Below are positions 26,964-34,920 of a stretch of DNA of 64,000 nucleotides, in pieces; positions within the stretch are counted from its first letter, which is position 1; each line of letters opens with the position of its first letter. The stretch is from JAKRSE01 sp943369295 (GTDB lineage: Bacteria > Armatimonadota > Fimbriimonadia > Fimbriimonadales > Fimbriimonadaceae), in assembly GCA_943369295.1 (NCBI GenBank), contig CALRMU020000001.1:310001-374000 (forward strand), given 5' to 3'. The position numbers and the translations under genes are program-made. The notes beneath the pieces were generated by a model. It worked only from the letters and a program-made list of their open reading frames with translations, had not been told where the DNA came from and ran no database searches.

Positions 26964-28478
26964 TCAGCCGATCAAATCAGCAGGAAAGTCCTGCCAAGAA
27001 ACGGGCCTCAGCCATCTTTCCATAGATGCTAATCCAACGCTGGTAAAGCGGGGATCGGTGGTTGAAGGGAAGGGTCCGCCGTGCTGCATGGCAGGGCTGA
27101 CTTCGACCCCGGTGGGAAATCCGTTGGCGATAACTCTGCCTGCCTTCTCTGCCGCAATGGGGGCTATCTGCTTGACCGATTCCTTGTCGGCATCGGCAAA
27201 GAAGATGCTGCAGGTGAGCTGGCCCTCGAGTCTGCCGAGAAGAGTCTTGAGTTCTGCAACACTGCTGACCGTCACTGCCAGGTGGAAGGGGCCGAAGACT
27301 TCATCGGCCAATCCTGGGTTATTGAGAAGCTCCTGACCCGTGGTGCGCCACAGCAGAGGAGTGGTACGGCTGGGTTCAGCCGCAGGGCCCTGCGCGACCT
27401 TCACTGTCGCCTCAGTAGCTTCGATGCCGCTAGAAAGCCGAGCGTAGTTTTCTGCGATTCCGGCATTGAGGGTCTGGCAGAGGCTGCCGGTTCTGACTTT
27501 CTCGGCCAGAGTTTCCAAAAAGGCTTCCCAGGCGGGGCAGGCAATGCCAATGCTCAGGCCAGGGTTGGTGCAGAACTGCCCGCCGCCCAAAGTGACTGAT
27601 CCATAAAGCCCTTCTGCCAAGGCAGAACCCTTCTCTTCCAAAACAGCCGGGAGGAAGATTTGGGGATTGACGCTTCCCATTTCGGCGAAGACAGGAATCG
27701 GAACTTCTCGTTCGTTCGCCAGCCTCCAAAGCGCCAATCCGGCACCCTTTGATCCTGTGAATCCGACCCCGGCAGTCAGGGGGTGAGAAACCAGAAGCTG
27801 ACCCGTTTCGACCAAGCCATGAATCTGAGAGAAAACTCCACTCGGCAGGCCGCATGAATCGACAGCGGCATTGATCGCCTGACCAACCAGATGGCAGGTG
27901 TTGGGGTGAGATGGGTGAGCTTTAACCACCACGGGGCAGCCTGCAGCCCAAGCGCTCGCGGTGTCGCCGCCAGCGGTTGAGAAGGCGAGGGGGAAGTTGG
28001 AGGCTCCAAAAACGACCACAGGTCCGAGGGGCTGAAGGGTTCGGACCAAACCTGGCTTTGGCAGGGGCTGTCGAGCCGGGTCTGCCTGGTCAACAAAGGG
28101 GGTCAGTCTATTTTCTGGCTGGCGAAGATGGCTGGCAAAGGCGCGAAGCTGTCCGCAGGTTCGGCCCCTTTCGCCTGTCAGTCTCGCCAAAGGAAGGCCA
28201 GATTCGGCCGAGGCAGTTTCCAGAAGAATGTCGCCAAGGGCTTCAATTTCTTTCGCGACTGCCTCCAAGAAATCGGCTCTCTTCGCGGCTGATCGCCAAG
28301 CTTCGTTTGGGAAGGCATGGACGGCAGACTCGAGGGCCGCCTTGACCTCGTTTGCTCCTCCGACTGGAAAGAGGCCGCCGAATGCTTCGCGGGTCACAGG
28401 GTTGACGGCTTGAATCGTCCCCTGGCCGAGCACGGTGGCTCCGGCAATGAAGTGAGAGGGTGTTGAGAGATCAGGCAT
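26964..28478 (-). CDS. 2-oxoglutarate semialdehyde (2,5-dioxovalerate) dehydrogenase
   Basis: 504 aa aldehyde dehydrogenase. The oxyanion Asn161 lies in FGASNFPLAF, the general base Glu266 in FAEMGSVNP, and the catalytic Cys303 in GGQFCTNPG. The FGASNFPLAFS and GQFCTNPG signatures are those of the NADP+-dependent KGSADH group. It oxidises 2-oxoglutarate semialdehyde to 2-oxoglutarate, the final step of hydroxyproline catabolism. It overlaps the D-amino acid oxidase gene by 8 bp and is last in the four-gene operon. The 26830-26963 gap before mrpA holds only a weak CAACCC/GGGTTG hairpin. Confidence 0.93.
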   Translation of the reverse strand: MPDLSTPSHFIAGATVLGQGTIQAVNPVTREAFGGLFPVGGANEVKAALESAVHAFPNEAWRSAAKRADFLEAVAKEIEALGDILLETASAESGLPLARLTGERGRTCGQLRAFASHLRQPENRLTPFVDQADPARQPLPKPGLVRTLQPLGPVVVFGASNFPLAFSTAGGDTASAWAAGCPVVVKAHPSHPNTCHLVGQAINAAVDSCGLPSGVFSQIHGLVETGQLLVSHPLTAGVGFTGSKGAGLALWRLANEREVPIPVFAEMGSVNPQIFLPAVLEEKGSALAEGLYGSVTLGGGQFCTNPGLSIGIACPAWEAFLETLAEKVRTGSLCQTLNAGIAENYARLSSGIEATEATVKVAQGPAAEPSRTTPLLWRTTGQELLNNPGLADEVFGPFHLAVTVSSVAELKTLLGRLEGQLTCSIFFADADKESVKQIAPIAAEKAGRVIANGFPTGVEVSPAMQHGGPFPSTTDPRFTSVGLASMERWLRPVSWQDFPADLIG

Positions 28479-29730
28479 GGCGGGTGGGTGAGAGGAGAGA
28501 AAGATCGAGTTCGGGAGATTCTTGGCTCAGAAGCTGGGAGACGATAAGGCCGGTCACTGGCCCCATGCTCATTCCCATCATTCCGTGGCCGGCAGCGACG
28601 ATGAGATTCTGGGCTGTGGGCAGGGCGCCAAGGTAGGGGAGTCCATCGGGAGCGCAGGGCCGAAGGCCAACCCAGGCTTCATCTTTTTTGCCCTCCGGTG
28701 TTATATCTAGAGCGCCAAGACGGGGATAGAAGCGACGGATAGCCTCTTCCATGCCTGCCAAACGGGATCGGTTGATGTTCAGGTTATTCGGACCAAGTTC
28801 CATCGTTCCAACAAACCTTGTCCGGTCGGCGAAGGGTGTAACGGCGACCCGAGCTTCAACAAGAATCGCTGGGATTGCGGGTCGAGATTCATCCCATAAA
28901 TTGACCCCGTAGCCTTTGCCGGCCAGCAGAGGCAGATTGATGCCTAAACTTGAACCCACTTCTCGGCTCCACACTCCAGCGGAAAGGACGAAAGCATCCG
29001 CCTGGATTTCTTGGCCGTCAGCCGTGATGACCGCTTTGGCTTTGCCAGATTCGTGCTTCACCGCCTTGACCGTGCTGGTGACAAACTTGACCCCCTTTGC
29101 CTTGATCGCCGCCGCAAGCCGGACCATCATGTCAAGTGGGTCAACCTGGCCGTCGTCTTTGAACCGGACACCGCCCTGCAAATGGGGAGTAAACGCGGGC
29201 TCAATCTGCCTCAAGTCGGCTGGAGTCAGGAAGTCAACTCCTAATCCCATCTTGACTGCTGATTCGCCAAACTCCCTTTCCTCTTCCCACGCGTGAGAAT
29301 CGAGACAGACCATTGTCAGGCCGTCCTGACGATAGCCGCAGTCTGCACCAAGTTCTTCCACCAAGAGCTTGTGCTCTCGTCGACCAATCAGGTTGAGATC
29401 GCGAATCAAGGGGGACGCCGCTTCGACGTGGCTCTTTTTGGCACTAAGCAAGAACTTAAATGCCCATGAAAGGGTTTTGAAATCAAGCAGGCTGCTGAAT
29501 CCAAAAGGACCCTTAGGCTGAAGCATGAGCTTGAGGCCAGTTTTAAGCAGTCCTGGCGAAGCCAAAGGCACGAAGTGACTGGGAACAATAAGGCCCCCAT
29601 TGCCGAAGCTGCAGCCTTGCGATTGCGGCTCCTGTGGACTGACGATCGTCACTTCCCAGCCTCGCTTTTGAAGATGCCAGGCTGAAGAAAGCCCAACGAT
29701 TCCTGCCCCCACCACAACGGCCTTGGGCAC
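28471..29730 (-). CDS. FAD-dependent D-amino acid dehydrogenase (cis-4-hydroxy-D-proline oxidase)
   Basis: 419 aa. The FAD-binding motif VVGAGIVGLSSAWHL is at 6-20 and the C-terminal HGMMGMSMGPVTG region fits the DadA/DAO superfamily. Function is narrowed by context: the next gene upstream is a hydroxyproline 2-epimerase and the flanking genes complete the pathway. It should oxidise cis-4-hydroxy-D-proline to pyrroline-4-hydroxy-2-carboxylate. Overlaps neighbours by 8 bp and 1 bp. Confidence 0.9.
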   Translation of the reverse strand: MPKAVVVGAGIVGLSSAWHLQKRGWEVTIVSPQEPQSQGCSFGNGGLIVPSHFVPLASPGLLKTGLKLMLQPKGPFGFSSLLDFKTLSWAFKFLLSAKKSHVEAASPLIRDLNLIGRREHKLLVEELGADCGYRQDGLTMVCLDSHAWEEEREFGESAVKMGLGVDFLTPADLRQIEPAFTPHLQGGVRFKDDGQVDPLDMMVRLAAAIKAKGVKFVTSTVKAVKHESGKAKAVITADGQEIQADAFVLSAGVWSREVGSSLGINLPLLAGKGYGVNLWDESRPAIPAILVEARVAVTPFADRTRFVGTMELGPNNLNINRSRLAGMEEAIRRFYPRLGALDITPEGKKDEAWVGLRPCAPDGLPYLGALPTAQNLIVAAGHGMMGMSMGPVTGLIVSQLLSQESPELDLSLLSPTRHA

Positions 29731-30683
29731 TAGGCGTCTCCTGTCAGCTCAGTCAGACCCCACGCAAAGGGGTCATCCTTGTCAAAAAGCAAAGTGGCTT
29801 CGCTGTTCACAAAGGCTCGGCCTTTGATGAGGCTTCGCACTCGGCCATCCGGAAGTTCTTGGGTGATGCGGGCCACAAAAACACTGCCCGTTGTCGATTC
29901 TTGGTGGTATTCCTGGTCGGCTGGCCACTCGCCGCGGGCGTGCAGCATGGCCATCTTCGCGCTCGTGCCTGTTCCACAGGGAGATCGGTCGTAAGCCAAG
30001 CCGGGACAGAGAACAAAGTTTCGGCTGTGCAGCCCGGGCCGAGAAGGGGCGCCAAAGAGTTCGATGTGGTCGATGACTCCTCCGTCGCTGCCCTTCATGC
30101 CGCTGGCATCCAGGGCTTCACGGATTTTGGCGCTGAGGTCGGTCAGTTCCCTTGCCTTGTCCAAGGTGATTTCGTAGTGGGCATCTCTGATCAGATAGAA
30201 CCAGTTGCCGCCGTAGGCGATGTCGCCCGTGACCTTGCCAACTCCGGGGACATCCAGCTCGAAATCTTTCACTTCCAGCCATGAAGGGACGCCCAAAAAG
30301 ACCACATCTCCGTTGGCTTCGAGCCTGGCTTCAACATTGCCAGCAGGAGTTTCAAAAGTGTGGAGGCCGGGCTGAATGCGGCCAAGGTGTCGAAGGGTCT
30401 CTACCACTCCGATCAATCCGTGGCCGCACATGCCCAGATAGCCAGTGTTGTTGAAAAAGATGATTCCCGCCACGGCCGACTCTGACTGAGGCGGCAGCAG
30501 AAGAGCCCCCACCAAGACATCAGAGCCTCTTGGCTCGCAGACGACTGCCTTGCGGAAGGCATCAAACCTTGCCGCGAAGTCAGCTTTCTTTGCTGTGAGG
30601 TCCGCGCCCTGAAGCTCAGGACCGCCAGCAATAACGACTCGTGTGGGTTCTCCGCCCGTGTGGGAATCAACGATTCTGACCAT
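29730..30683 (-). CDS. 4-hydroxyproline 2-epimerase
   Basis: 317 aa, proline racemase superfamily. Both catalytic cysteines are present, Cys86 in GMCGHG and Cys236 in DRSPCGTGTSA, which separates epimerases/racemases from the dehydratases that replace the first Cys with Thr. It converts trans-4-hydroxy-L-proline to cis-4-hydroxy-D-proline. The pathway context makes hydroxyproline a far better substrate guess than proline. Confidence 0.94.
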   Translation of the reverse strand: MVRIVDSHTGGEPTRVVIAGGPELQGADLTAKKADFAARFDAFRKAVVCEPRGSDVLVGALLLPPQSESAVAGIIFFNNTGYLGMCGHGLIGVVETLRHLGRIQPGLHTFETPAGNVEARLEANGDVVFLGVPSWLEVKDFELDVPGVGKVTGDIAYGGNWFYLIRDAHYEITLDKARELTDLSAKIREALDASGMKGSDGGVIDHIELFGAPSRPGLHSRNFVLCPGLAYDRSPCGTGTSAKMAMLHARGEWPADQEYHQESTTGSVFVARITQELPDGRVRSLIKGRAFVNSEATLLFDKDDPFAWGLTELTGDA

Positions 30684-30692
30684 TGACTTTTC

Positions 30693-31595
30693 TTACGGCA
30701 GAACGGGCCGAGCCGCCAATCCTTCTCGAATGATTCGCAGAGTTTCTTCTCTTTCGGCTCCGGTCAGGTCTAGCCTGGGCAGCCTGACTCGCTCCGAACC
30801 CAATCCGACTTCCTGCAGGCAGAGCTTGATCTTCTGGACGAACTTGCCGCCTACGTCGAGGTGAAGCAGGGGTGTGTACCAGCGGTAAAGTTCTCTGGCT
30901 TCATCCCACTTGCCCGCCATCATCAGGTTCCAGAGGTACTGATTTTCTTTGGGGAAGGCGAGTCCGATTCCGGCGATCCAGCCCTTGGCTCCGAGGAAGA
31001 CACATTCAAGAGCCAAGTCATCGACACCGGCCATGAGGGTGAATCTGTCGCCAGAGAGATTGATGATGTCCGTGATTCGTCTCACGTCTCCGCTGGATTC
31101 CTTGACGGCCCTGAGGTTTTCGACATCAGAAAGGCTGTGAAGCATTTCTGGAGTGACATCGACTCCGTAGCCGATGGGGTTGTTGTAAAGAATCCAGGGA
31201 AGCTGGGTGTTGGCTGCGACGGTTCTGAAATGAGTGAGGGTTTCGGTGGTGTCGCCCTTGTAAACCAAGGCGGGAAGAACCATCAGGCCCTTAACTCCGG
31301 CTTCAGTGGCTTGATCGACCCACTTGTTGGCGGCGTAAGTGTTAAGTTCTGCCACACCAGAGACCACGGGAATTCGGCCATTGGAGACTGAGACGGCGAG
31401 CTTCAGAACCTCGGCCTTTTCCTCGTAGCTCAGGGTCGCGTTCTCGCCCAATGATCCGAGCATGACCAAGCCCTGGACTCCAGAGTCGATAATCACTTCG
31501 AGGTGTTTGGCCGTGGCATCCAGATCCAGTGAAAGGTCTTCTTTGAACTGGGTTGTGACGGCTGGGAACACTCCTTCGAAGCTAATCGCGGACAT
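30693..31595 (-). CDS. DapA-family pyrroline-4-hydroxy-2-carboxylate deaminase
   Basis: 300 aa from the ATG at 31595, where the DapA-like N-terminus (FEGVFPAVTTQF) begins; upstream in-frame codons to 31676 look like leader. The Schiff-base Lys165 lies in LRAVKESSG and Tyr137 in LYNNP. It is 9 bp upstream of the epimerase gene, so dihydrodipicolinate synthesis is unlikely and a deaminase role fits. No Shine-Dalgarno is visible. CATAAT sits about 12 nt before the ATG, suggesting a leaderless message and the operon promoter. Confidence 0.88.
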   Translation of the reverse strand: MSAISFEGVFPAVTTQFKEDLSLDLDATAKHLEVIIDSGVQGLVMLGSLGENATLSYEEKAEVLKLAVSVSNGRIPVVSGVAELNTYAANKWVDQATEAGVKGLMVLPALVYKGDTTETLTHFRTVAANTQLPWILYNNPIGYGVDVTPEMLHSLSDVENLRAVKESSGDVRRITDIINLSGDRFTLMAGVDDLALECVFLGAKGWIAGIGLAFPKENQYLWNLMMAGKWDEARELYRWYTPLLHLDVGGKFVQKIKLCLQEVGLGSERVRLPRLDLTGAEREETLRIIREGLAARPVLP

Positions 31596-31693
31596 GGATA
31601 GAATTATGTCCCCTGGGCAGGAGTCCTGGCCCTTCCGCGCCCTGTAAAGACCGTGACGTAGTTCTGAATGGGCCAAAGAGGCTAAGGCATTTT

Positions 31694-32425
31694 ATGAAGA
31701 GGGCATTGATCACAGGCGCCAACAAGGGTATTGGCCTGGAGACGGCAAGGCAGTTTGGCAGGCAGGGCATTGAGATTCTGCTCGGCTCGCGAGATTTGGC
31801 CAGAGGTGAGCAGGCTGCCCTAAGTCTGAGAGAAGACGGAATTACCGCCCACGTTATTCAGCTTGATATGGAGGACGCGGCTTCGATTGGAGAAGCAGCC
31901 AGCCGGATCAAGAGCGAGTTCGGGAGCCTGGATATCTTGGTCAACAACGCCGGAGTTTGGTTTGAGGGGCAGGATATGGGAGTTTCCACAGTGGCGACCA
32001 TCAGCCAGGACGACCTGATGAGAACCTATCAGGTCAACCTCTTCGGGGTTGTCGATCTGACTCAGAGACTCCTGCCCCTGCTCAAAGCTTCACCAGCAGG
32101 CAGAATCGTCAACCTTTCCTCGATCCTGGCCTCTTTGAATCTTCAGGCCGACCCCAAGGCAGAGACCTATGGTGTCAAGGTTTTTGCCTACAACTCCAGC
32201 AAGGCTGCCCTGAATTCCTTTACCATCCATCTGGCTTATGAACTGAAGGACACGAAGGTCAAGGTGAATGCCGCTCATCCTGGCTGGGTGCTGACGGATC
32301 TGGGCGGCCCCAACGCTCCTATGAACGTGGAGCAGGGGGCAAAGACTTCGGTCTGGCTGGCGACTCTCCCTGAAGATGGCCCGACTGGCGGCTACTTCCA
32401 CATGGAACGCTCTCTGCCTTGGTAG
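31694..32425 (+). CDS. Short-chain dehydrogenase/reductase
   Basis: 243 aa classical SDR. The cofactor motif TGANKGIG is at 7-14, NNAG at 84-87, catalytic Ser142 or Ser143, and YxxxK as Tyr166 and Lys170. The length and order are typical, close to carbonyl-reductase-like SDRs. It is divergent from the hydroxyproline operon (about 100 bp apart) but has no clear metabolic link. The 3' end is followed by a 47-bp palindrome. Confidence 0.92.
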   Translation: MKRALITGANKGIGLETARQFGRQGIEILLGSRDLARGEQAALSLREDGITAHVIQLDMEDAASIGEAASRIKSEFGSLDILVNNAGVWFEGQDMGVSTVATISQDDLMRTYQVNLFGVVDLTQRLLPLLKASPAGRIVNLSSILASLNLQADPKAETYGVKVFAYNSSKAALNSFTIHLAYELKDTKVKVNAAHPGWVLTDLGGPNAPMNVEQGAKTSVWLATLPEDGPTGGYFHMERSLPW

Positions 32426-32440
32426 GGAAGAATAGTCTTG

Positions 32441-32487
32441 TTCATCCTTGTATATTGAACATCTGATGTTCAATATACAAGGATGAA
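32441..32487. repeat. 47-bp perfect palindrome between convergent genes
   Basis: Arms of 23 bp at 32441-32463 and 32465-32487 are exact reverse complements around a single central T. The arm begins TTCATCCTTG and ends TTGAACATC. It is AT-rich and lacks flanking U tracts on either strand. It lies between the convergent SDR and rhodanese genes, so a bidirectional transcription stop is the simplest reading. Perfect symmetry this long is unusual for an ordinary terminator. Confidence 0.9.
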
Positions 32488-32504
32488 TTGTCTTCTCAGC
32501 TTCG

Positions 32505-33035
32505 CTAATTCGCAGCGAGTTCCTTATTCCAAGGAGCCTTGTTCAGAATCCACTGCATGGGGCAGAAGCCGGTGACTGAAGTGAGAAGCAGACAAAGGCC
32601 AGGCAGGGCAGCCAAGATAAACCAAGCCTGATTTTTGGTAAGGCCAAGATACAGACCAGCGAAGATCATAAGGCTGGAAGCTAAAAAGGCGTGCCTTACA
32701 GGCGAAATTCTCTGCCGAGGCGCCTTGACCATGGGCAGGCCTTCTGCCTGCCAAGCTCCCGTTCCGCCCTCTAAGACTAGAATGTTCAGCCCGCTGTCGG
32801 CAAGTAGATTTTGGCAGGTCTTTGCTCTGTGACCCACCTTGCAGATGAGGATGACAGGAATTTCTGGTTCAAAGTTGACCGCCGCGTGGCTGAGTTCGGG
32901 AGCAGGGAGGTGAACGGCACCAGGAAGATGGCCGGACTTGAATTCAAATCTGGTGCGGACATCAATGAGCTTCAGGGTCCTTCCTTTCTCAAGCTGGCTC
33001 TTGAGTTCTTTGACCGAAATCGACTCTCCTTTCAT
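32505..33035 (-). CDS. Rhodanese domain protein with C-terminal membrane pair
   Basis: 176 aa from the ATG at 33035; an ATG at 33047 is also possible, and neither has a clear Shine-Dalgarno. The rhodanese domain (about 5-100) has catalytic Cys65 in ILICKVGHR. The C-terminal half has two membrane segments like the DUF2892 part of YgaP-type inner-membrane rhodaneses. It probably transfers sulfane sulfur at the membrane. Confidence 0.87.
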   Translation of the reverse strand: MKGESISVKELKSQLEKGRTLKLIDVRTRFEFKSGHLPGAVHLPAPELSHAAVNFEPEIPVILICKVGHRAKTCQNLLADSGLNILVLEGGTGAWQAEGLPMVKAPRQRISPVRHAFLASSLMIFAGLYLGLTKNQAWFILAALPGLCLLLTSVTGFCPMQWILNKAPWNKELAAN

Positions 33036-33096
33036 TGATGACCACATAGAGTCAACTAAAGTCGAAAGCTTTCATTTGCTCAGTCCCAAAGAAAAA

Positions 33097-34185
33097 TTAC
33101 TCGTATTTCTCTAAGTCTTTGGCTAGGTACGAATGGAACTGATGGACCCCTTTCTCCCTTTCTGGGCTGAATCTGCCCTGCCCGTAGAGCCTTGACCTCA
33201 GGCCTTTCTGCACCATTTCCACCACCGCCTCGTCCTCTCTCTCGACTCTGTCAAGGGCCGCTCCAGCTCCGCTGCTCCGGCGAGATTCATCCAGCACGAA
33301 GGGGATGAAGGTGACCTTGGTTTTATCTGGAGCCAAGGGCCGCACTACGTTCACAGAAAGCCCCCATGGATAGAAGTTGAGCATGAGGTTGGGATAGATC
33401 CAGAAGTAGTAGGCGGCGACTCTTGTGCCTTCATCGGGGTGCCCGGCGGGCAGTTCGAAGCAGTCCTCGCCGCTGGCGGCCGTGCCTAGCTGAAGGTTTC
33501 CTCCTTCGAAAAGCTCGGTCCGGTAGGTGCTGTAATCCAAGGTCGCGTTGAGGGCGGCATGGATGTAGGGGATGTGAAAGCCCTCTAAATAGTTGTCCAC
33601 GTACAGCGCCCAGTGCCCCTTAATCAGGTACTCACGCACCCCGGCAGGGTCGTGAACGAACTGCTCCATAGGCAGGAATCCGACGCGGCGGTCGACTTCG
33701 GCGAAGATCGTTTCGAAACTTTGCTTAGGCGACAAAGAGCAGAAGAGCCATTTTCTCCACTGGGTAAAGGGCACCTGGGGGAGGTCGTCTTTTTCGCAGG
33801 GGAAGCCCTTGACTCCTTCGAACTCGGGCATGAACTGCATCTTGCCGTCGAGGCCAAACCGCCTTCCGTGGTAGCGGCATCTGAGGCTGTTGTGGACCCC
33901 CGCCCCTTCGCAGACGATGTTCGCCCGGTGGGTGCAGACGTTGCTGAGGCACCTGATTTCATCATCGCGGTCTCTTGCGAAAAGCAGGGGCTCATCCAGA
34001 CTCCCTTCGAGGAGAGGGAAGGGGTAGACCTGCCCCGGCACCTTGCAGCTTTCAACTTCTGTGATGAACTGCCACGACTTGGCAAAGACTTCATCCAGGG
34101 AGGCTTGGTAGACCTGGGGGTCTGTGTAAAACCGGCCGGGAAGCGTCCCCGAAGCTGTCACGTCTGGATCAAGTCCCCAGGACAT
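33097..34185 (-). CDS. Rieske non-heme iron oxygenase, alpha-subunit type
   Basis: 362 aa. The Rieske [2Fe-2S] ligands are Cys84 and His86 (NVCTHR) and Cys103 and His106 (RCRYHG). The catalytic iron site includes Asp197, His204 and His209 in DNYLEGFHIPYIH. This is the ring-hydroxylating dioxygenase alpha-subunit family, closest in feel to choline/carnitine monooxygenase-type enzymes. No reductase or ferredoxin gene is adjacent, so the electron donor must be elsewhere. Substrate uncertain. Confidence 0.93.
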   Translation of the reverse strand: MSWGLDPDVTASGTLPGRFYTDPQVYQASLDEVFAKSWQFITEVESCKVPGQVYPFPLLEGSLDEPLLFARDRDDEIRCLSNVCTHRANIVCEGAGVHNSLRCRYHGRRFGLDGKMQFMPEFEGVKGFPCEKDDLPQVPFTQWRKWLFCSLSPKQSFETIFAEVDRRVGFLPMEQFVHDPAGVREYLIKGHWALYVDNYLEGFHIPYIHAALNATLDYSTYRTELFEGGNLQLGTAASGEDCFELPAGHPDEGTRVAAYYFWIYPNLMLNFYPWGLSVNVVRPLAPDKTKVTFIPFVLDESRRSSGAGAALDRVEREDEAVVEMVQKGLRSRLYGQGRFSPEREKGVHQFHSYLAKDLEKYE

Positions 34186-34273
34186 GGGGTGAGGGTACCT
34201 CTCGCGAATCTGTCGCTAGGTGAGGCTGACTTTGGTGATCTTTAATGATCGCAAATGTAACAGCGATGTGAGG

Positions 34274-34306
34274 TGTGGCCTGGTTGAGCTCTGCTCAGCC
34301 AGGAAT
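34274..34306. repeat. REP-like palindrome, copy A
   Basis: Contains a short hairpin: CCTGGTTGAGC pairs with GCTCAGCCAGG (one T-G wobble) around a TCT loop. A nearly identical element lies in inverse orientation at 38227-38259. Sits in the gene-free stretch 34186-34920. Confidence 0.75.
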
Positions 34307-34582
34307 GAATGGTTTGGGACAGGTTTGGTTTGCAGCGATAGTCCAGGTGGGCTTCATTGGTTCCGAATGATTCAACTCAAAAACATAAGCGTTCACCCGC
34401 GGCTGCAGCTCATGCTTCGCTGCCATCCACGGCCACCCCTGGGCATGAAATTGGAGCGTGGCTGCAGACTAGAAGAGAAGTTTGGAGAGAGGGTTCTGCG
34501 AACCAAGATCAGGTCCCCCCAAATGCTGTTTTCGACCGAGCTGAAGGCGAAGGGTCGAAAATCGCCCAACAAAAAAACAAGT

Positions 34583-34606
34583 CCCCCTCCATTAAAGTGG
34601 AGGGGG
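34583..34606 (-). terminator. Terminator-like hairpin in repeat copy 1
   Basis: CCCCCTCCA (34583-34591) pairs with TGGAGGGGG (34598-34606). Read on the minus strand the stem is followed by ACTTGTTTTTTTG, an intrinsic-terminator layout. It lies in the duplicated unit downstream of purM and its copy-2 counterpart. Confidence 0.65.
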
Positions 34607-34841
34607 ATTTAGGGGGTGGGAAATCCGATTGACCTCGAAGGCAATTTTCAATCGTGATCCGGGGCTGCAGCTCATACTTCGCAGCCATCCCCGGCCACCC
34701 CTGGGCATGAAATTGGAGCGTGGCTGCAGACTAGAAGAGAAGTTTGGAGAGAGGGTTCTGGGAACCAAGATCAGGTCCCCCCAAATGCTGTTTTCGACCG
34801 AGCTGAAGGCGAAGGGTCGAAAACAGCCCAATAAAAAACTA

Positions 34842-34872
34842 AATCCCCTTCCATTAGAGTGGACGGGGATTT
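34842..34872 (-). terminator. Probable purM terminator (repeat copy 2)
   Basis: An imperfect hairpin (AATCCCC ... GGGGATT with TCCA/TGGA inside) lies about 50 bp past the purM stop on the minus strand and is followed by TAGTTTTTTATTG. It is the copy-2 version of the hairpin at 34583-34606. Confidence 0.65.
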
Positions 34873-34920
34873 AGGGGGTGGAATTCGACTGAGCCCTAAC
34901 CCAAACGGACTCAAAAAGAA

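Larger units (their letters stand above)
34401..34881. repeat. Tandem duplication, two ~218-bp copies with 262-bp period
   Basis: Copy 1 spans about 34401-34618 and copy 2 about 34663-34881, differing at only scattered positions. Each begins GGCTGCAGCTCAT and ends in a hairpin followed by GATTTAGGGGGTGG. Each also contains an inverted relative of the GTGGATGGCTCGAAGAGC repeat found at 20.8 kb. With the palindrome at 34274 this fills the 34186-34920 gap. Open frames through the copies look incidental. Confidence 0.9.

Noticed and set aside
12760..31653. Short string CCTGTAAAGA with CGT shortly after, seen near 12760 and 31640, both upstream of plus-strand genes
   Set aside because: Too short and lacking promoter spacing; likely coincidental.
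34220..34874. Two open plus-strand frames sharing a protein sequence across the tandem repeats
   Set aside because: Their similarity follows from the DNA duplication; they run through hairpins and have no ribosome sites or known domain.
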